Shown in pieces: positions 24,237 through 33,013 of a stretch of DNA of 44,001 bases. A model generated the notes under the pieces. That model was not told the DNA's origin. It saw only the letters and a list, made by a program, of their open reading frames with translations, and did no database searches. Origin of the DNA: an uncultured Lachnospiraceae bacterium. Its GTDB lineage: Bacteria; Bacillota; Clostridia; Lachnospirales; Lachnospiraceae. The DNA lies in assembly GCA_902761225.1 (NCBI GenBank), contig CACWJQ010000018.1, positions 1 to 44,001 of the forward strand, written 5' to 3'. Both the position numbers and the translations under genes were made by a program. Position 1 is the first letter of the stretch, and each line of letters begins with the position of its first letter.

Positions 24237-26381
24237 ATGGCATCCAGGAAAATAACAGATTTCAGAAATCCCGAATATTATACAAACCGTGAGCTCAGCT
24301 GGGTTGAGTTCGACAGAAGGATCCTGTCCGAAGCAAGGGATAAGCAGACGCCGCTTTTTGAGAGGCTTAAGTTCCTTGCCATAGTGTCATCGAACCTTGA
24401 TGAATTCATAATGGTAAGAGTGGGATCGCTCCTTGATATGCATCAGGCGGGAATAGACAGACCCGATATTGCAGGGATGAGTCCCCTTGAACAGCTTGCT
24501 GCCATAAGCGAAAGTGTCCACACCCTTGTGTATGACCAGTATAAGGCGCTCAGGACGGAGATACTTCCCGAGCTTAAGAAGAACGGCCTGGAACTTGTCA
24601 GAAGCCATGAGGAGATGACATCCGCAGAGTGCAGATTTGCTGATGACTATTTCCGGACTCTTGTATACCCGGTACTTACTCCGATGGCTGTTGATTCATC
24701 AAGACCATTTCCTCTGATCCTGAATAAGTCTCTTAACATCGGAGCAATGGTCAGGAAAAAGGGCGGAGATAAGGAACTTGAATTTGCAACCGTACAGGTT
24801 CCGTCAGTGCTCCCCAGGGTTATCACTCTTCCGGGAAACGGTAAGAACAGGAGAGTGATCCTTCTTGAAGAGATAATAGAGAGGAACATGAAGTCGCTGT
24901 TTCTCAATTATGATATAGTCTGTGCCCATCCTTACAGGATCACGAGAAACGGGGATATGAGCATAGATGAGGACGATGCGGAGGATCTGCTCAAGGAGAT
25001 TGAAAAGTCCGTAAAGGCCAGACAGCGCGGTGAGGTCATAAGGCTTGAGATCGAGCACGGTGCCGATAAGAAGCTTATCTCGTTTCTTACGGATGAGCTG
25101 AACATAAATGAAAATGAGCTGTTTTATATAGACGGGCCTCTCGATCTTACTGCATTTTTCAGGATCAGCTCTCTTCCCGGATTCGACAGTTTAAGGAATC
25201 CTTCATTCGAACCCGCCGAGGTTCCGGAGCTTCCTGCCGGATGTGATATTTTCGCACAGATAAGAAAGGGAGACATACTTCTGTTTCATCCTTACCAGTC
25301 ATTTGAACCGGTTGTGGACTTTATCAGGAATGCCGCATCGGATCCGGATGTTCTGGCCATCAAGCAGACTCTTTACAGAGTGAGCGGTAACTCGCCCATC
25401 ATCGCGGCGCTTGCCCAGGCTGCGGAAAACGGAAAGCAGGTTACCGTACTTGTGGAGCTCAAGGCACGTTTTGACGAAGAGCACAATATCGTATGGGCAA
25501 GAATGCTTGAAAAAGCAGGATGCCATGTTATCTACGGACTTGTGGGACTTAAGACACATTCCAAGATCACTCTTGTGGTGAGAAAAGAGAACGAGGGTAT
25601 CAGGCGCTATGTGCATCTTGGCACCGGAAACTATAATGATGCCACGGCAAGGATATATACGGATATAGGACTTCTTACCTGCAGGGAACAGATCGGAGAG
25701 GACGCCACGGCAGTGTTCAACATGCTCAGCGGATATTCGGAGCCAAAGGCCTGGAATTCTCTTGTGGTTGCTCCGTTGTGGCTCAAGGACAGATTCCTGT
25801 ACCTGATAGAAAGAGAAGCGGAGATAGCCCGCAGCGGAAAGGAAGGCAGGATCGTTGCCAAGATGAATTCCCTGTCGGACCCCGATATCATCGAAGCCCT
25901 GTACAAGGCATCGGCAGCAGGCGTAAGGATAGAGCTTATCGTAAGAGGAATATGCTGTCTTAAGACAGGTATAAAGGGAGTCAGCGAGAACATCAGCGTA
26001 AGATCCATAACCGGCAATTTCTTAGAGCATGCAAGGATCTTCTGGTTCAAGAATGATGAAAATCCCGAAGTGTACTGCGGAAGCGCAGACTGGATGCCGA
26101 GAAACTTAGACAGGAGAGTTGAGATAGTATTCCCCGTTACCGATGAATCTCTCAAGGCAAGACTGTGGCATATCCTGAACACGGAGCTTAAGGACAACCG
26201 GAGAGCCAATGTCCTCAGACCTCTCGGATGTGAATATGTAAAGGAAGGACTGAGACAGAAGAAGGCTGTGGACTCCCAGCTTATAGCCGTTAAAGAGGCA
26301 GCGGATGCCGCAAAGAAGGCAAGACCTAAGAAGACATCAGAAAGCAGGGTATTCATCCCCAAGACAAAACCCGTAAAATGA
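24237..26381 (+). CDS. ppk1: Polyphosphate kinase 1
   Basis: A 714-residue enzyme that polymerises the gamma phosphate of ATP into polyphosphate, reversibly. All four domains are present: N domain (YYTNRELSWVEFDRRIL), head domain (SSNLDEFIMVRVGSL), and two phospholipase-D-like C domains. The phosphohistidine region is RRYVHLGTGNYND and the second conserved His is in FLEHARIFWFKND. The C-terminal 40 residues are Lys- and Ala-rich. AGGAG precedes the start. It is downstream of ppx in one probable operon. Confidence 0.97.
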   Translation: MASRKITDFRNPEYYTNRELSWVEFDRRILSEARDKQTPLFERLKFLAIVSSNLDEFIMVRVGSLLDMHQAGIDRPDIAGMSPLEQLAAISESVHTLVYDQYKALRTEILPELKKNGLELVRSHEEMTSAECRFADDYFRTLVYPVLTPMAVDSSRPFPLILNKSLNIGAMVRKKGGDKELEFATVQVPSVLPRVITLPGNGKNRRVILLEEIIERNMKSLFLNYDIVCAHPYRITRNGDMSIDEDDAEDLLKEIEKSVKARQRGEVIRLEIEHGADKKLISFLTDELNINENELFYIDGPLDLTAFFRISSLPGFDSLRNPSFEPAEVPELPAGCDIFAQIRKGDILLFHPYQSFEPVVDFIRNAASDPDVLAIKQTLYRVSGNSPIIAALAQAAENGKQVTVLVELKARFDEEHNIVWARMLEKAGCHVIYGLVGLKTHSKITLVVRKENEGIRRYVHLGTGNYNDATARIYTDIGLLTCREQIGEDATAVFNMLSGYSEPKAWNSLVVAPLWLKDRFLYLIEREAEIARSGKEGRIVAKMNSLSDPDIIEALYKASAAGVRIELIVRGICCLKTGIKGVSENISVRSITGNFLEHARIFWFKNDENPEVYCGSADWMPRNLDRRVEIVFPVTDESLKARLWHILNTELKDNRRANVLRPLGCEYVKEGLRQKKAVDSQLIAVKEAADAAKKARPKKTSESRVFIPKTKPVK

Positions 26382-26442
26382 TCCGTTTTTGCTGTCCGGG
26401 ATATGGCAGGGGTCAGAGCGGAAAATGTAAGGATCGGTATTT

Positions 26443-27057
26443 ATGAGAATCGTACTCGCATCGGGATCTCCCAGAAGAAAGGAGATACTCGATCAGATCG
26501 GAATCAAATATGACGTATGTGTCAGCAGTGCTGATGAGCATACCATAGAGAAGGACCCGAAGAAGATGGTCATGCTTCTTTCGGAGAGGAAGGCCATGTC
26601 CGTTCTTAAGAAGCTTGAGAGCGGCGAAAGCGGTATATGCGATCATCCGGAAGAAGAGACCTTCTGCGTGATAGGATGCGATACTGTTGTGTATCAGGAG
26701 AACGGAAACGGGATCCTCGGGAAGCCCCGTTCGGAGGCAGAGGCATTTGAGATGCTGAATGCTCTTCAGGGAGGGTTCCATGAGGTGTATTCCGGAGTGA
26801 CTATACTTGTCAGCGGACTTAAGACTCCCGTAAAGAGGAGCTTCTGGGAACGCACCGTGGTTCATTTTTCACAGATGACGGACGAAGAGATACTCGAATA
26901 CATTAAGACCGGAGATCCGATGGACAAGGCAGGCGGATATGGGATACAGGGCTTTTGTGCAAGATATATCGAAGGCATAGAAGGAGACTATCTCAACGTG
27001 GTCGGTCTTCCCGCAAGACATCTTTACAGTGAATTAAAGTCACTCGGGGCGGTCTGA
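26443..27057 (+). CDS. maf: Maf family nucleoside triphosphate pyrophosphatase
   Basis: A 204-residue house-cleaning enzyme that hydrolyses non-canonical or modified nucleotides (dTTP, UTP, m7GTP types) to the monophosphate and pyrophosphate. Visible: LASGSPRRKEIL at the N-terminus, SADE, VIGCDTVVY, GKPRSEAEAFEML, VYSGVTI, and GYGIQGFCARYIEGIEGDYLNVVGLP. An insertion around 60-75 (ESGESGICDHPEE) is longer than usual. It ends one base before the dus gene, with which it is probably co-transcribed. Confidence 0.95.
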   Translation: MRIVLASGSPRRKEILDQIGIKYDVCVSSADEHTIEKDPKKMVMLLSERKAMSVLKKLESGESGICDHPEEETFCVIGCDTVVYQENGNGILGKPRSEAEAFEMLNALQGGFHEVYSGVTILVSGLKTPVKRSFWERTVVHFSQMTDEEILEYIKTGDPMDKAGGYGIQGFCARYIEGIEGDYLNVVGLPARHLYSELKSLGAV

Positions 27058-27058
27058 T

Positions 27059-28039
27059 ATGGAGATATACTTTGCACCCATGGAGGGTATGACACCTTCC
27101 CTCCTGAGAAATATGCACAGTTCTTATTTCGGAGGATGTGATAAGTACTTTACTCCCTTCATCTCCACCAATGAGAACTACCTGCTGAACCATAAGGAAC
27201 AGAGGGATGTTGCGCCGGAGAATAATTCCGGTGTGTGCCTTGTTCCGCAGATAATAAGCAACTCCGCCCATCAGACTGCGGAATACCTGTATCTGATGTA
27301 TGAAAAGTACGGATACAGAGAGGTCAATATCAATATGGGCTGTCCTTCGGGATGCGTTGTCTCAAAGGGCAAGGGGTCGGGAATGCTGAGAGATCCCGGG
27401 AAGCTTGAAGATTTTTTCATGGAGCTGGAGAAAGAGATCCGGGCGGTAAGACCTGAAGGAACCTTTCTGCCTGATGTTTCCATCAAGACAAGGATAGGGT
27501 TTAGTTCGGAAGACGAATACAGGAAGATAATGGAGATCTTCCTTGCACATCCCGTAAGGCAGATCATAATACATCCCAGATCCAGGACACAGATGTATCA
27601 GGGACAGGTCCATCTGAAGGAGTTCGGGGAAATGTACGAAGCCTTCACGAATGCCGGTATAGGGGTTGTGTACAACGGTGATATAAGGACACTGGAAGAT
27701 TATGAGAAGATAGCGGAAGCCTTCCCGAAGCTTGACGGAGTGATGATAGGAAGGGGACTGCTCAGAAATCCGTCCCTTGCCAGGTACATAAAGGGCGGAA
27801 AGCAGGCGGATAACGAAGAGTACCTGACATATATGGAGGCCATACTTGACGGGTACTGTGAAAGGATACCTTCGGAGAAGAATGTACTTGCCAAGGTTAA
27901 GGATCTGATCAGCTTTGCAAAGGATGCCTTTTCGGGGTACGATAAAGGCTTCAGGGATATGTGCAAGGCGGATTCGGTTGAAAGCTTCAGAGTCTGTATG
28001 AGGCAGTATATAAGGAATTCGGAATTGAACGGATTATAA
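27059..28039 (+). CDS. dus: tRNA-dihydrouridine synthase family protein
   Basis: A 326-residue FMN enzyme that reduces uridine in tRNA. Barrel motifs: YFAPMEGMT at the N-terminus, VPQIISN, EVNINMGCPSGCVVSKGKGSGML with the catalytic Cys, SIKTRIGF, IIIHPRSRTQMYQG, VVYNGDI and GVMIGRGLLRNP. The C-terminal helical domain contacts tRNA. Which uridine is modified cannot be told. It starts two bases after maf and is followed closely by a small acidic ORF. Confidence 0.95.
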   Translation: MEIYFAPMEGMTPSLLRNMHSSYFGGCDKYFTPFISTNENYLLNHKEQRDVAPENNSGVCLVPQIISNSAHQTAEYLYLMYEKYGYREVNINMGCPSGCVVSKGKGSGMLRDPGKLEDFFMELEKEIRAVRPEGTFLPDVSIKTRIGFSSEDEYRKIMEIFLAHPVRQIIIHPRSRTQMYQGQVHLKEFGEMYEAFTNAGIGVVYNGDIRTLEDYEKIAEAFPKLDGVMIGRGLLRNPSLARYIKGGKQADNEEYLTYMEAILDGYCERIPSEKNVLAKVKDLISFAKDAFSGYDKGFRDMCKADSVESFRVCMRQYIRNSELNGL

Positions 28040-28057
28040 ATGCAGGGGGATAAGGAT

Positions 28058-28315
28058 ATGTATGATGACAAAGTTCTTGATGTATTCTTAAGAGACCAGA
28101 AGAAGCTCTTTGATGAGCCTGTTGCGGCAACCCGTGATGAAGCCAGGGATTTCCTTGAAGAGCTCATGGCGGTGATCGTGGATTCAGCCGATGAGGTCAG
28201 GGAGTATTTTGAGGAAGAAGGCGTTGACTTTGATGCGCCCGAGATCGGAGATATATTAAAGGCAGATGAGGTTTTTGATATCGGAGACGGAAGATACCTC
28301 ATCGTGGAAGGATAA
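28058..28315 (+). CDS. Small acidic protein, unknown
   Basis: An 85-residue, strongly acidic protein (MYDDKVLDVFLRDQKKLFDE at the start, many Asp and Glu throughout). It is predicted mostly helical, with no signal peptide, membrane segment or motif I recognise. The start at 28058 is favoured because GGGGGATAAGGA is directly upstream; an ATG at 28040 is possible. It lies 18 bases after dus and its stop is 4 bases before the acyltransferase start, so translation of the two may be coupled. Confidence 0.7.
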   Translation: MYDDKVLDVFLRDQKKLFDEPVAATRDEARDFLEELMAVIVDSADEVREYFEEEGVDFDAPEIGDILKADEVFDIGDGRYLIVEG

Positions 28316-28319
28316 AGTT

Positions 28320-29582
28320 TTGGATAGACAGATAAGATGGGACAGACTGGATAATACCGGGTACCTTTTTCCTTCGATAGCCGGGGAAAACATGACGAGT
28401 ACCTACAGGATATCCATAATACTGAATGAAGAAATAGATAAGGCACTTTTGCAGGAAGCACTGGATATACTGCTTCCCAAGATCGATCTGTTCAACGTAA
28501 GACTCAGAAAAGGATTCTTCTGGTACTACTTTGAAGAAAACGGAAAACCCGCACCAAGAGTTACAGAGGAGACTTTTCCCTGCAGGTTCATAAGAGCAAA
28601 CAGGAATCACTCGTACCTCTTCAGGGTCACATACTTTGGACGCAGGATAAATCTTGAGGTATTCCATGCCCTCACAGACGGTATGGGCGGCATCAATTTC
28701 ATAAGGGAACTGGCTTACCAGTACTTAAGACTTGCCCATCCTGATGAACTCAAAGGGGATGGTCTGTGTGCTGATACCTCTCTTAACAAGGAGGACAGTT
28801 TTGTAAGAAATTACAAGGCTGCCAAGCCCAAGGGATTTGTTGCCAGGAAGGCATTCCTCATAAAGGGAAAGCACCTTCCGGACGGCAAGCTGGGACTTAT
28901 GCACCTTACCATGTCGGTACAGGAACTCAAGAAGGTAACACATGCCAAGGAGGTGTCCATCAACGAGTACATGGTGGCACTGACTGCATACTCGATATAC
29001 AAGAATGGATTCAGGGGAAGATCTAAGGATCATCCCATAAGAGTTGCCGTACCGGTTAACCTGAGGCCGTTCTACGATTCCTATACCACGAAGAACTTTT
29101 TCGTGGTGGTATCCGCTGAGGTGTGTGACAGGGAAGAAGAGTACACATTTGATGAGATACTCCAAATCTGTAAGACCACTCTCAGGGAACAGATAACCAA
29201 GGAGCATCTTGAGGACCTTTTCAGCTATTCTGTGTCCAATCAGATGAACCCGTTCCTGAAGGCAATACCTCTGGGGATCAAGAATATTGCCATCAAGTTC
29301 GTATATACCAAGTCCGCAACGGCCAATACCACTACGGTCACCAACGTGGGCAATATCAAGATCCTTGATGAGTACAGGAAGTATATCAGGGGCTTTACGG
29401 CCAATATCGCCATGAGCATAGGTCAGGATATAAAGGGTACGATCCTTTCATACGGCGATGACTTTGTATATACTTTTTCCACCTCACTGGAGGATACCTC
29501 CATTGAGAGAACATTTGTAAAGCAGCTTGCCTCTGACGGTATCAGGGTAAGCGTTACTACCAACGGAGTATTTTATGGCTGA
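28320..29582 (+). CDS. Condensation-domain-like (HxxxDG) acyltransferase
   Basis: A 420-residue protein of the CoA-dependent acyltransferase / condensation fold (alcohol acetyltransferase, PapA-like). The catalytic signature HALTDGMGG gives H116 and D120; the second half has a DFG-like region replaced by RVAVPVNLRPF and the bridge strand NVGNIKI. It should transfer an acyl group to an alcohol or amine; substrates unknown. Start TTG 28320 follows GGAAGGA; an ATG at 28266 in frame lies inside the upstream gene. It overlaps the following zinc-ribbon gene by 8 bases. Confidence 0.78.
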   Translation: MDRQIRWDRLDNTGYLFPSIAGENMTSTYRISIILNEEIDKALLQEALDILLPKIDLFNVRLRKGFFWYYFEENGKPAPRVTEETFPCRFIRANRNHSYLFRVTYFGRRINLEVFHALTDGMGGINFIRELAYQYLRLAHPDELKGDGLCADTSLNKEDSFVRNYKAAKPKGFVARKAFLIKGKHLPDGKLGLMHLTMSVQELKKVTHAKEVSINEYMVALTAYSIYKNGFRGRSKDHPIRVAVPVNLRPFYDSYTTKNFFVVVSAEVCDREEEYTFDEILQICKTTLREQITKEHLEDLFSYSVSNQMNPFLKAIPLGIKNIAIKFVYTKSATANTTTVTNVGNIKILDEYRKYIRGFTANIAMSIGQDIKGTILSYGDDFVYTFSTSLEDTSIERTFVKQLASDGIRVSVTTNGVFYG

Positions 29583-30240
29583 GTGTAAGAAATGCGGTGT
29601 GCATATAACCGACGATACGGACAGATGTCCTTTTTGCAGATGCGTACTTGAGGACGACGGGATTAAGGGAGAGAACGTATATCCGGACACCGAGGAGAAG
29701 GTTAAGTTCTGGAGGATCCTCAGAAAGATAATCCTGTTTTTGTCACTCTGTGCAATAGGCGGAATGCTGATAGCTCTATACATGGGAGCGGATATATTCA
29801 ACTGGACGGTTGTTGTAACCCTTATACTTCTGTATGTGAACGTGAGTATATACATGTCCATCACAGGTAAGATAGGATATATGTTCAAGACACTTTTCCT
29901 GACGCTGCTTGCCCTGCTCATACTGATAGGCATTGACTATTTTACGGGATACAACAGATGGTCATTTGACTATACCCTTCCTTCCGGCATCATTTTCCTC
30001 AATGTTGTATGCGTCCTTCTGATGATCATCAACAGACGCAACTGGCAGAGTTATATCAGCTTCCAGCTTTTTAATATTTTCTGGAGCGTGGTGATAGCTG
30101 TACTGCTCAGGCTTGGAATCATAAGACAGCCGGTCCTTGTGATAATAGCTGTCTCTGCGTCGGTCCTTGTTTTTGCCGGCACACTGATATTCGGGGGAAG
30201 ACGCGCTTCCGACGAACTTAAGAGGAGATTCTTTATCTGA
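29575..30240 (+). CDS. Zinc-ribbon membrane protein (DUF6320-like)
   Basis: A 221-residue protein with an N-terminal zinc ribbon (C4, C7, C18, C21) followed by a short linker and about six membrane segments from residue 45 to 205. The ribbon-plus-membrane layout matches a clostridial family (DUF6320 as I recall) that sits next to acyltransferases. Function unknown. It overlaps the acyltransferase by 8 bases and the hydrolase by 1 base (TGATG), so all three are translationally coupled, and likely partners. Confidence 0.75.
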   Translation: MAECKKCGVHITDDTDRCPFCRCVLEDDGIKGENVYPDTEEKVKFWRILRKIILFLSLCAIGGMLIALYMGADIFNWTVVVTLILLYVNVSIYMSITGKIGYMFKTLFLTLLALLILIGIDYFTGYNRWSFDYTLPSGIIFLNVVCVLLMIINRRNWQSYISFQLFNIFWSVVIAVLLRLGIIRQPVLVIIAVSASVLVFAGTLIFGGRRASDELKRRFFI

Positions 30241-31493
30241 TGGCCCTGATCAATTTTTCATGGATCAAGAGATTCGAAAAACAATATCATGAAGTGCCTG
30301 TGACAGAAGATGCGATCGGTACCGCGTCCGGTGAGACGGAAGGTTCATCCGATGCTGAAGCTGTAGAAGCATCCTGTGGTGCAGATAGTGATGAGCCTGC
30401 AGAAAAAGCAGATGGTGAAGTCTCCGGAGACGAAGGGGATAATGATGCTGTAAAAGCAGGTGCAGGTCTGGACAAGGCTTCATACTTTGCGGATAAGCAG
30501 GATGATGAAGTGACGGAAGATGAGGGTGACAGCCAGGAGGCAGCAGGCGTATCTTCCAGGGGCAGGGTGCTTTCGAGGATGATCTCCTATATATCCAATG
30601 AATCATCCGTAGGAAAAAGCCTCAAGACAGGCGAGCTCAGAAAGAAAATGCAGGAGCCTGTTTGGAATGTACCTGCTCCCTTTAATATGACCGGCTTCGA
30701 CATGGGGGATTTTACCATGAAGATGCTCTCATCCAAGGAAGATCCGGATCTCGACCATGTCATACTGCAGCTTCACGGCGGCGGATATATGGGGTCCATA
30801 AGGAATGCATATTATGTGTTTGCGGGTCTTTATAACGAACTGAGCCACGGAATGAATGTGCTGTCGCCGGATTACAGGGTTGCTCCCGAGAATCCCTATC
30901 CCGCAGCACTTGAAGATGCATTTGCTTCTTATGAATGGCTGCTGGGCAGGGGATACACCCCGGATAAGATAATTCTTGCGGGAGACAGTGCCGGTGGCGG
31001 TCTTTGTCTTTCGCTGTGTATGTACCTGAGAGATAAGGGAATGCAGATGCCTATGGGGATCATAGCCATGAGTCCCTGGGCGGATCTTACCGCATCGGGA
31101 GAATCCTACGAACGTAATTTTGACAAGGATCCTTTGTACGGAGGTTCCAGGGAGAGCCTTATCTATATCAATGCCTATCCCGGAGATCACGACAAGACGG
31201 ATCCTTACATATCGCCCATGTTCGGCAGCTTTAAGGGTTTTCCTCCCATGCTCATACAGGTGGGTTCCAATGAAATGCTTCTTTCCGATTCCGAGACTGT
31301 TGCCGCGAAGGCGCGTGCCGAAGGTGTCAGGGTGAGACTTCATGTGTATGAGGGAATGTTCCATGATTTCCAGATGGCATATACCGCAATACCTGAGTCG
31401 AAGAAAGCCTGGGCTGAAGCAGGCAGGTTCATAGATATTCTTCTCGAAGAGGAAAGAGAGTCGGAGCCTGTGCCTGTGCCGCTTCCGCTGTGA
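30240..31493 (+). CDS. Alpha/beta hydrolase (HSL/acetyl-esterase type) with acidic N-terminal region
   Basis: A 417-residue esterase of the hormone-sensitive-lipase group. Oxyanion motif HGGGYMG (179-185), nucleophile S250 in GDSAGGG, and catalytic His375 in GMFHDFQ. Residues about 20-100 are a disordered, very acidic Glu/Ala/Asp/Gly segment that most relatives lack. No signal peptide. It probably hydrolyses short acyl esters, perhaps the product or substrate of the acyltransferase two genes upstream (inference from context). Confidence 0.85.
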   Translation: MALINFSWIKRFEKQYHEVPVTEDAIGTASGETEGSSDAEAVEASCGADSDEPAEKADGEVSGDEGDNDAVKAGAGLDKASYFADKQDDEVTEDEGDSQEAAGVSSRGRVLSRMISYISNESSVGKSLKTGELRKKMQEPVWNVPAPFNMTGFDMGDFTMKMLSSKEDPDLDHVILQLHGGGYMGSIRNAYYVFAGLYNELSHGMNVLSPDYRVAPENPYPAALEDAFASYEWLLGRGYTPDKIILAGDSAGGGLCLSLCMYLRDKGMQMPMGIIAMSPWADLTASGESYERNFDKDPLYGGSRESLIYINAYPGDHDKTDPYISPMFGSFKGFPPMLIQVGSNEMLLSDSETVAAKARAEGVRVRLHVYEGMFHDFQMAYTAIPESKKAWAEAGRFIDILLEEERESEPVPVPLPL

Positions 31494-31509
31494 GTGCACA
31501 AAAAGGCTG

Positions 31510-31538
31510 TTGAAACAAAGTTCTGATACCGATATACT
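31510..31538 (+). promoter_or_regulatory. Sigma-A promoter of the membrane lipase gene
   Basis: -35 TTGAAA (31510-31515), 17 bp, -10 TATACT (31533-31538). The lipase can thus be transcribed separately from the esterase operon. Confidence 0.7.
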
Positions 31539-31583
31539 CTGTATTTGAAATTGCCGCATGAGGGGATGCGGGGGGTGGGTCAA

Positions 31584-32981
31584 TTGAAAAAACCAATTCA
31601 TGTGATCGCAAGATTCATATATCATCTGCTTGTGCTGTTTGTGCTCCTGTTCTGCACAAACTCTGTTTTTCTGCTTGCCTCGGGTGCATCCGATTCCATA
31701 GTGATGCTGCTGTTTATACTGCTCACCTTTTTCTTCTGGATCTGGCCCGCTGTATACGGAAGGGATATAGTCGAATCAAGGGTAAGGCAGCTTTGGTACG
31801 GCAACATACAGCTGAGGATATTCCTGGAAGCTCTTGTGATAACCGTAGCGTATACGTTTATCGAGGTGCTGGTATTACATAAAGTCGATGACGGTGTGAG
31901 CAGGACAGTACTTGGCTTTGAGATAACAGCTTCATGGTCGAGGATGATCTCACATACGATAATAGCCATAGTTTTTCTTTCCATAACATTCTGGATAGGG
32001 ATAATCCGTATCTATGTCACAAGCGTACAGCTTGGTATCAGGATGCGTGTCATAGGAGTGATCTTCGGAATGATCTTTCCCGTCAACCTGATCGTTCTGT
32101 GCATCATGCTCCGCATCACATCCAAAGAGGTGAGCTTTGAGAACGATAAGACTATCATGAACCTGGCCCGTAAGGACCAGAAGCTTTGTGCGACGAAATA
32201 TCCCGTTCTGCTCCTTCACGGGGTCTTTTTCAGGGATTCCAAGTTCTTCGATTACTGGGGAAGAGTCCCAAGGGAACTGATAATGAACGGATGCAGGATC
32301 TTCTACGGAGAACAGCAGTCTGCAGCCACCGTCGAATCCTGCGGAAAGGAAGTAGCGCGCAAGATCGAAGAAATCGTTAAGGTGACCGGCTGCGAGAAGG
32401 TCAATATAATCGCTCATTCAAAGGGCGGCCTCGATGCAAGAAGCGCCATGTGCGATCCCGAGATAGCAAAGCACGTTGCTTCGCTTACCACCATAAACAC
32501 ACCTCACAGAGGATGTGAATTTGCCGATTTCCTGCTTACGAAATCTCCCGAGAAGCTTAAAAAGGCTGTTGCGGGTGCATATAATTCGGCACTGCTCAGA
32601 GTCGGGGATTATGCTCCTGACTTCATTGCGGCATGTCAGAATCTTACTAAGTCATTCTGCGCCGAATTTAATGAAAGAGTTAAGGATCCGGAGGGGGTCT
32701 ACATACAGAGCTTTGGTTCCTACATAAAGCATAACAGCGGAGGTCAGTTCCCGCTCAATCTCACACATGGTTTTGTGGGAATCTTTGACGGAGCCAATGA
32801 CGGACTTGTCGGCGAGAAGTCTTTTCCGTGGGGAGCGGATTTCCATCTCATAGCTCCTACGGGGAAAAGAGGCATCTCCCACGGCGATGTCATCGATCTG
32901 AACAGAGAGAATATTCCGGGATACGATGTAAGGGAATTCTATGTTCAGCTTGTAGCAGATCTTAAGAAAAAAGGTTTCTGA
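31584..32981 (+). CDS. Membrane-anchored triacylglycerol lipase-like alpha/beta hydrolase
   Basis: A 465-residue protein. Residues 1-190 contain about five membrane segments; the C-terminal 270 residues are a lipase domain (YPVLLLHGVFFRDSKFFDYWG, AHSKGGLD with nucleophile S279, TINTPHRG, GANDGLV, ISHGD with H433), likely acting on lipids at the membrane. The start is taken as TTG 31584, because GGGGGTG six bases upstream pairs with the 16S tail with one wobble; ATG 31566 has only a poorly spaced site. It has its own promoter and no obvious terminator after it. Confidence 0.8.
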   Translation: MKKPIHVIARFIYHLLVLFVLLFCTNSVFLLASGASDSIVMLLFILLTFFFWIWPAVYGRDIVESRVRQLWYGNIQLRIFLEALVITVAYTFIEVLVLHKVDDGVSRTVLGFEITASWSRMISHTIIAIVFLSITFWIGIIRIYVTSVQLGIRMRVIGVIFGMIFPVNLIVLCIMLRITSKEVSFENDKTIMNLARKDQKLCATKYPVLLLHGVFFRDSKFFDYWGRVPRELIMNGCRIFYGEQQSAATVESCGKEVARKIEEIVKVTGCEKVNIIAHSKGGLDARSAMCDPEIAKHVASLTTINTPHRGCEFADFLLTKSPEKLKKAVAGAYNSALLRVGDYAPDFIAACQNLTKSFCAEFNERVKDPEGVYIQSFGSYIKHNSGGQFPLNLTHGFVGIFDGANDGLVGEKSFPWGADFHLIAPTGKRGISHGDVIDLNRENIPGYDVREFYVQLVADLKKKGF

Positions 32982-33013
32982 AACCGGAAAAAGGATCGGA
33001 TGGATTTGACGAA

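Noticed and set aside
30729-31625. 298-codon open frame on the minus strand
   Set aside because: It lies across the esterase and its downstream gap, has no ribosome site or recognisable protein composition, and is a mirror of the real gene.
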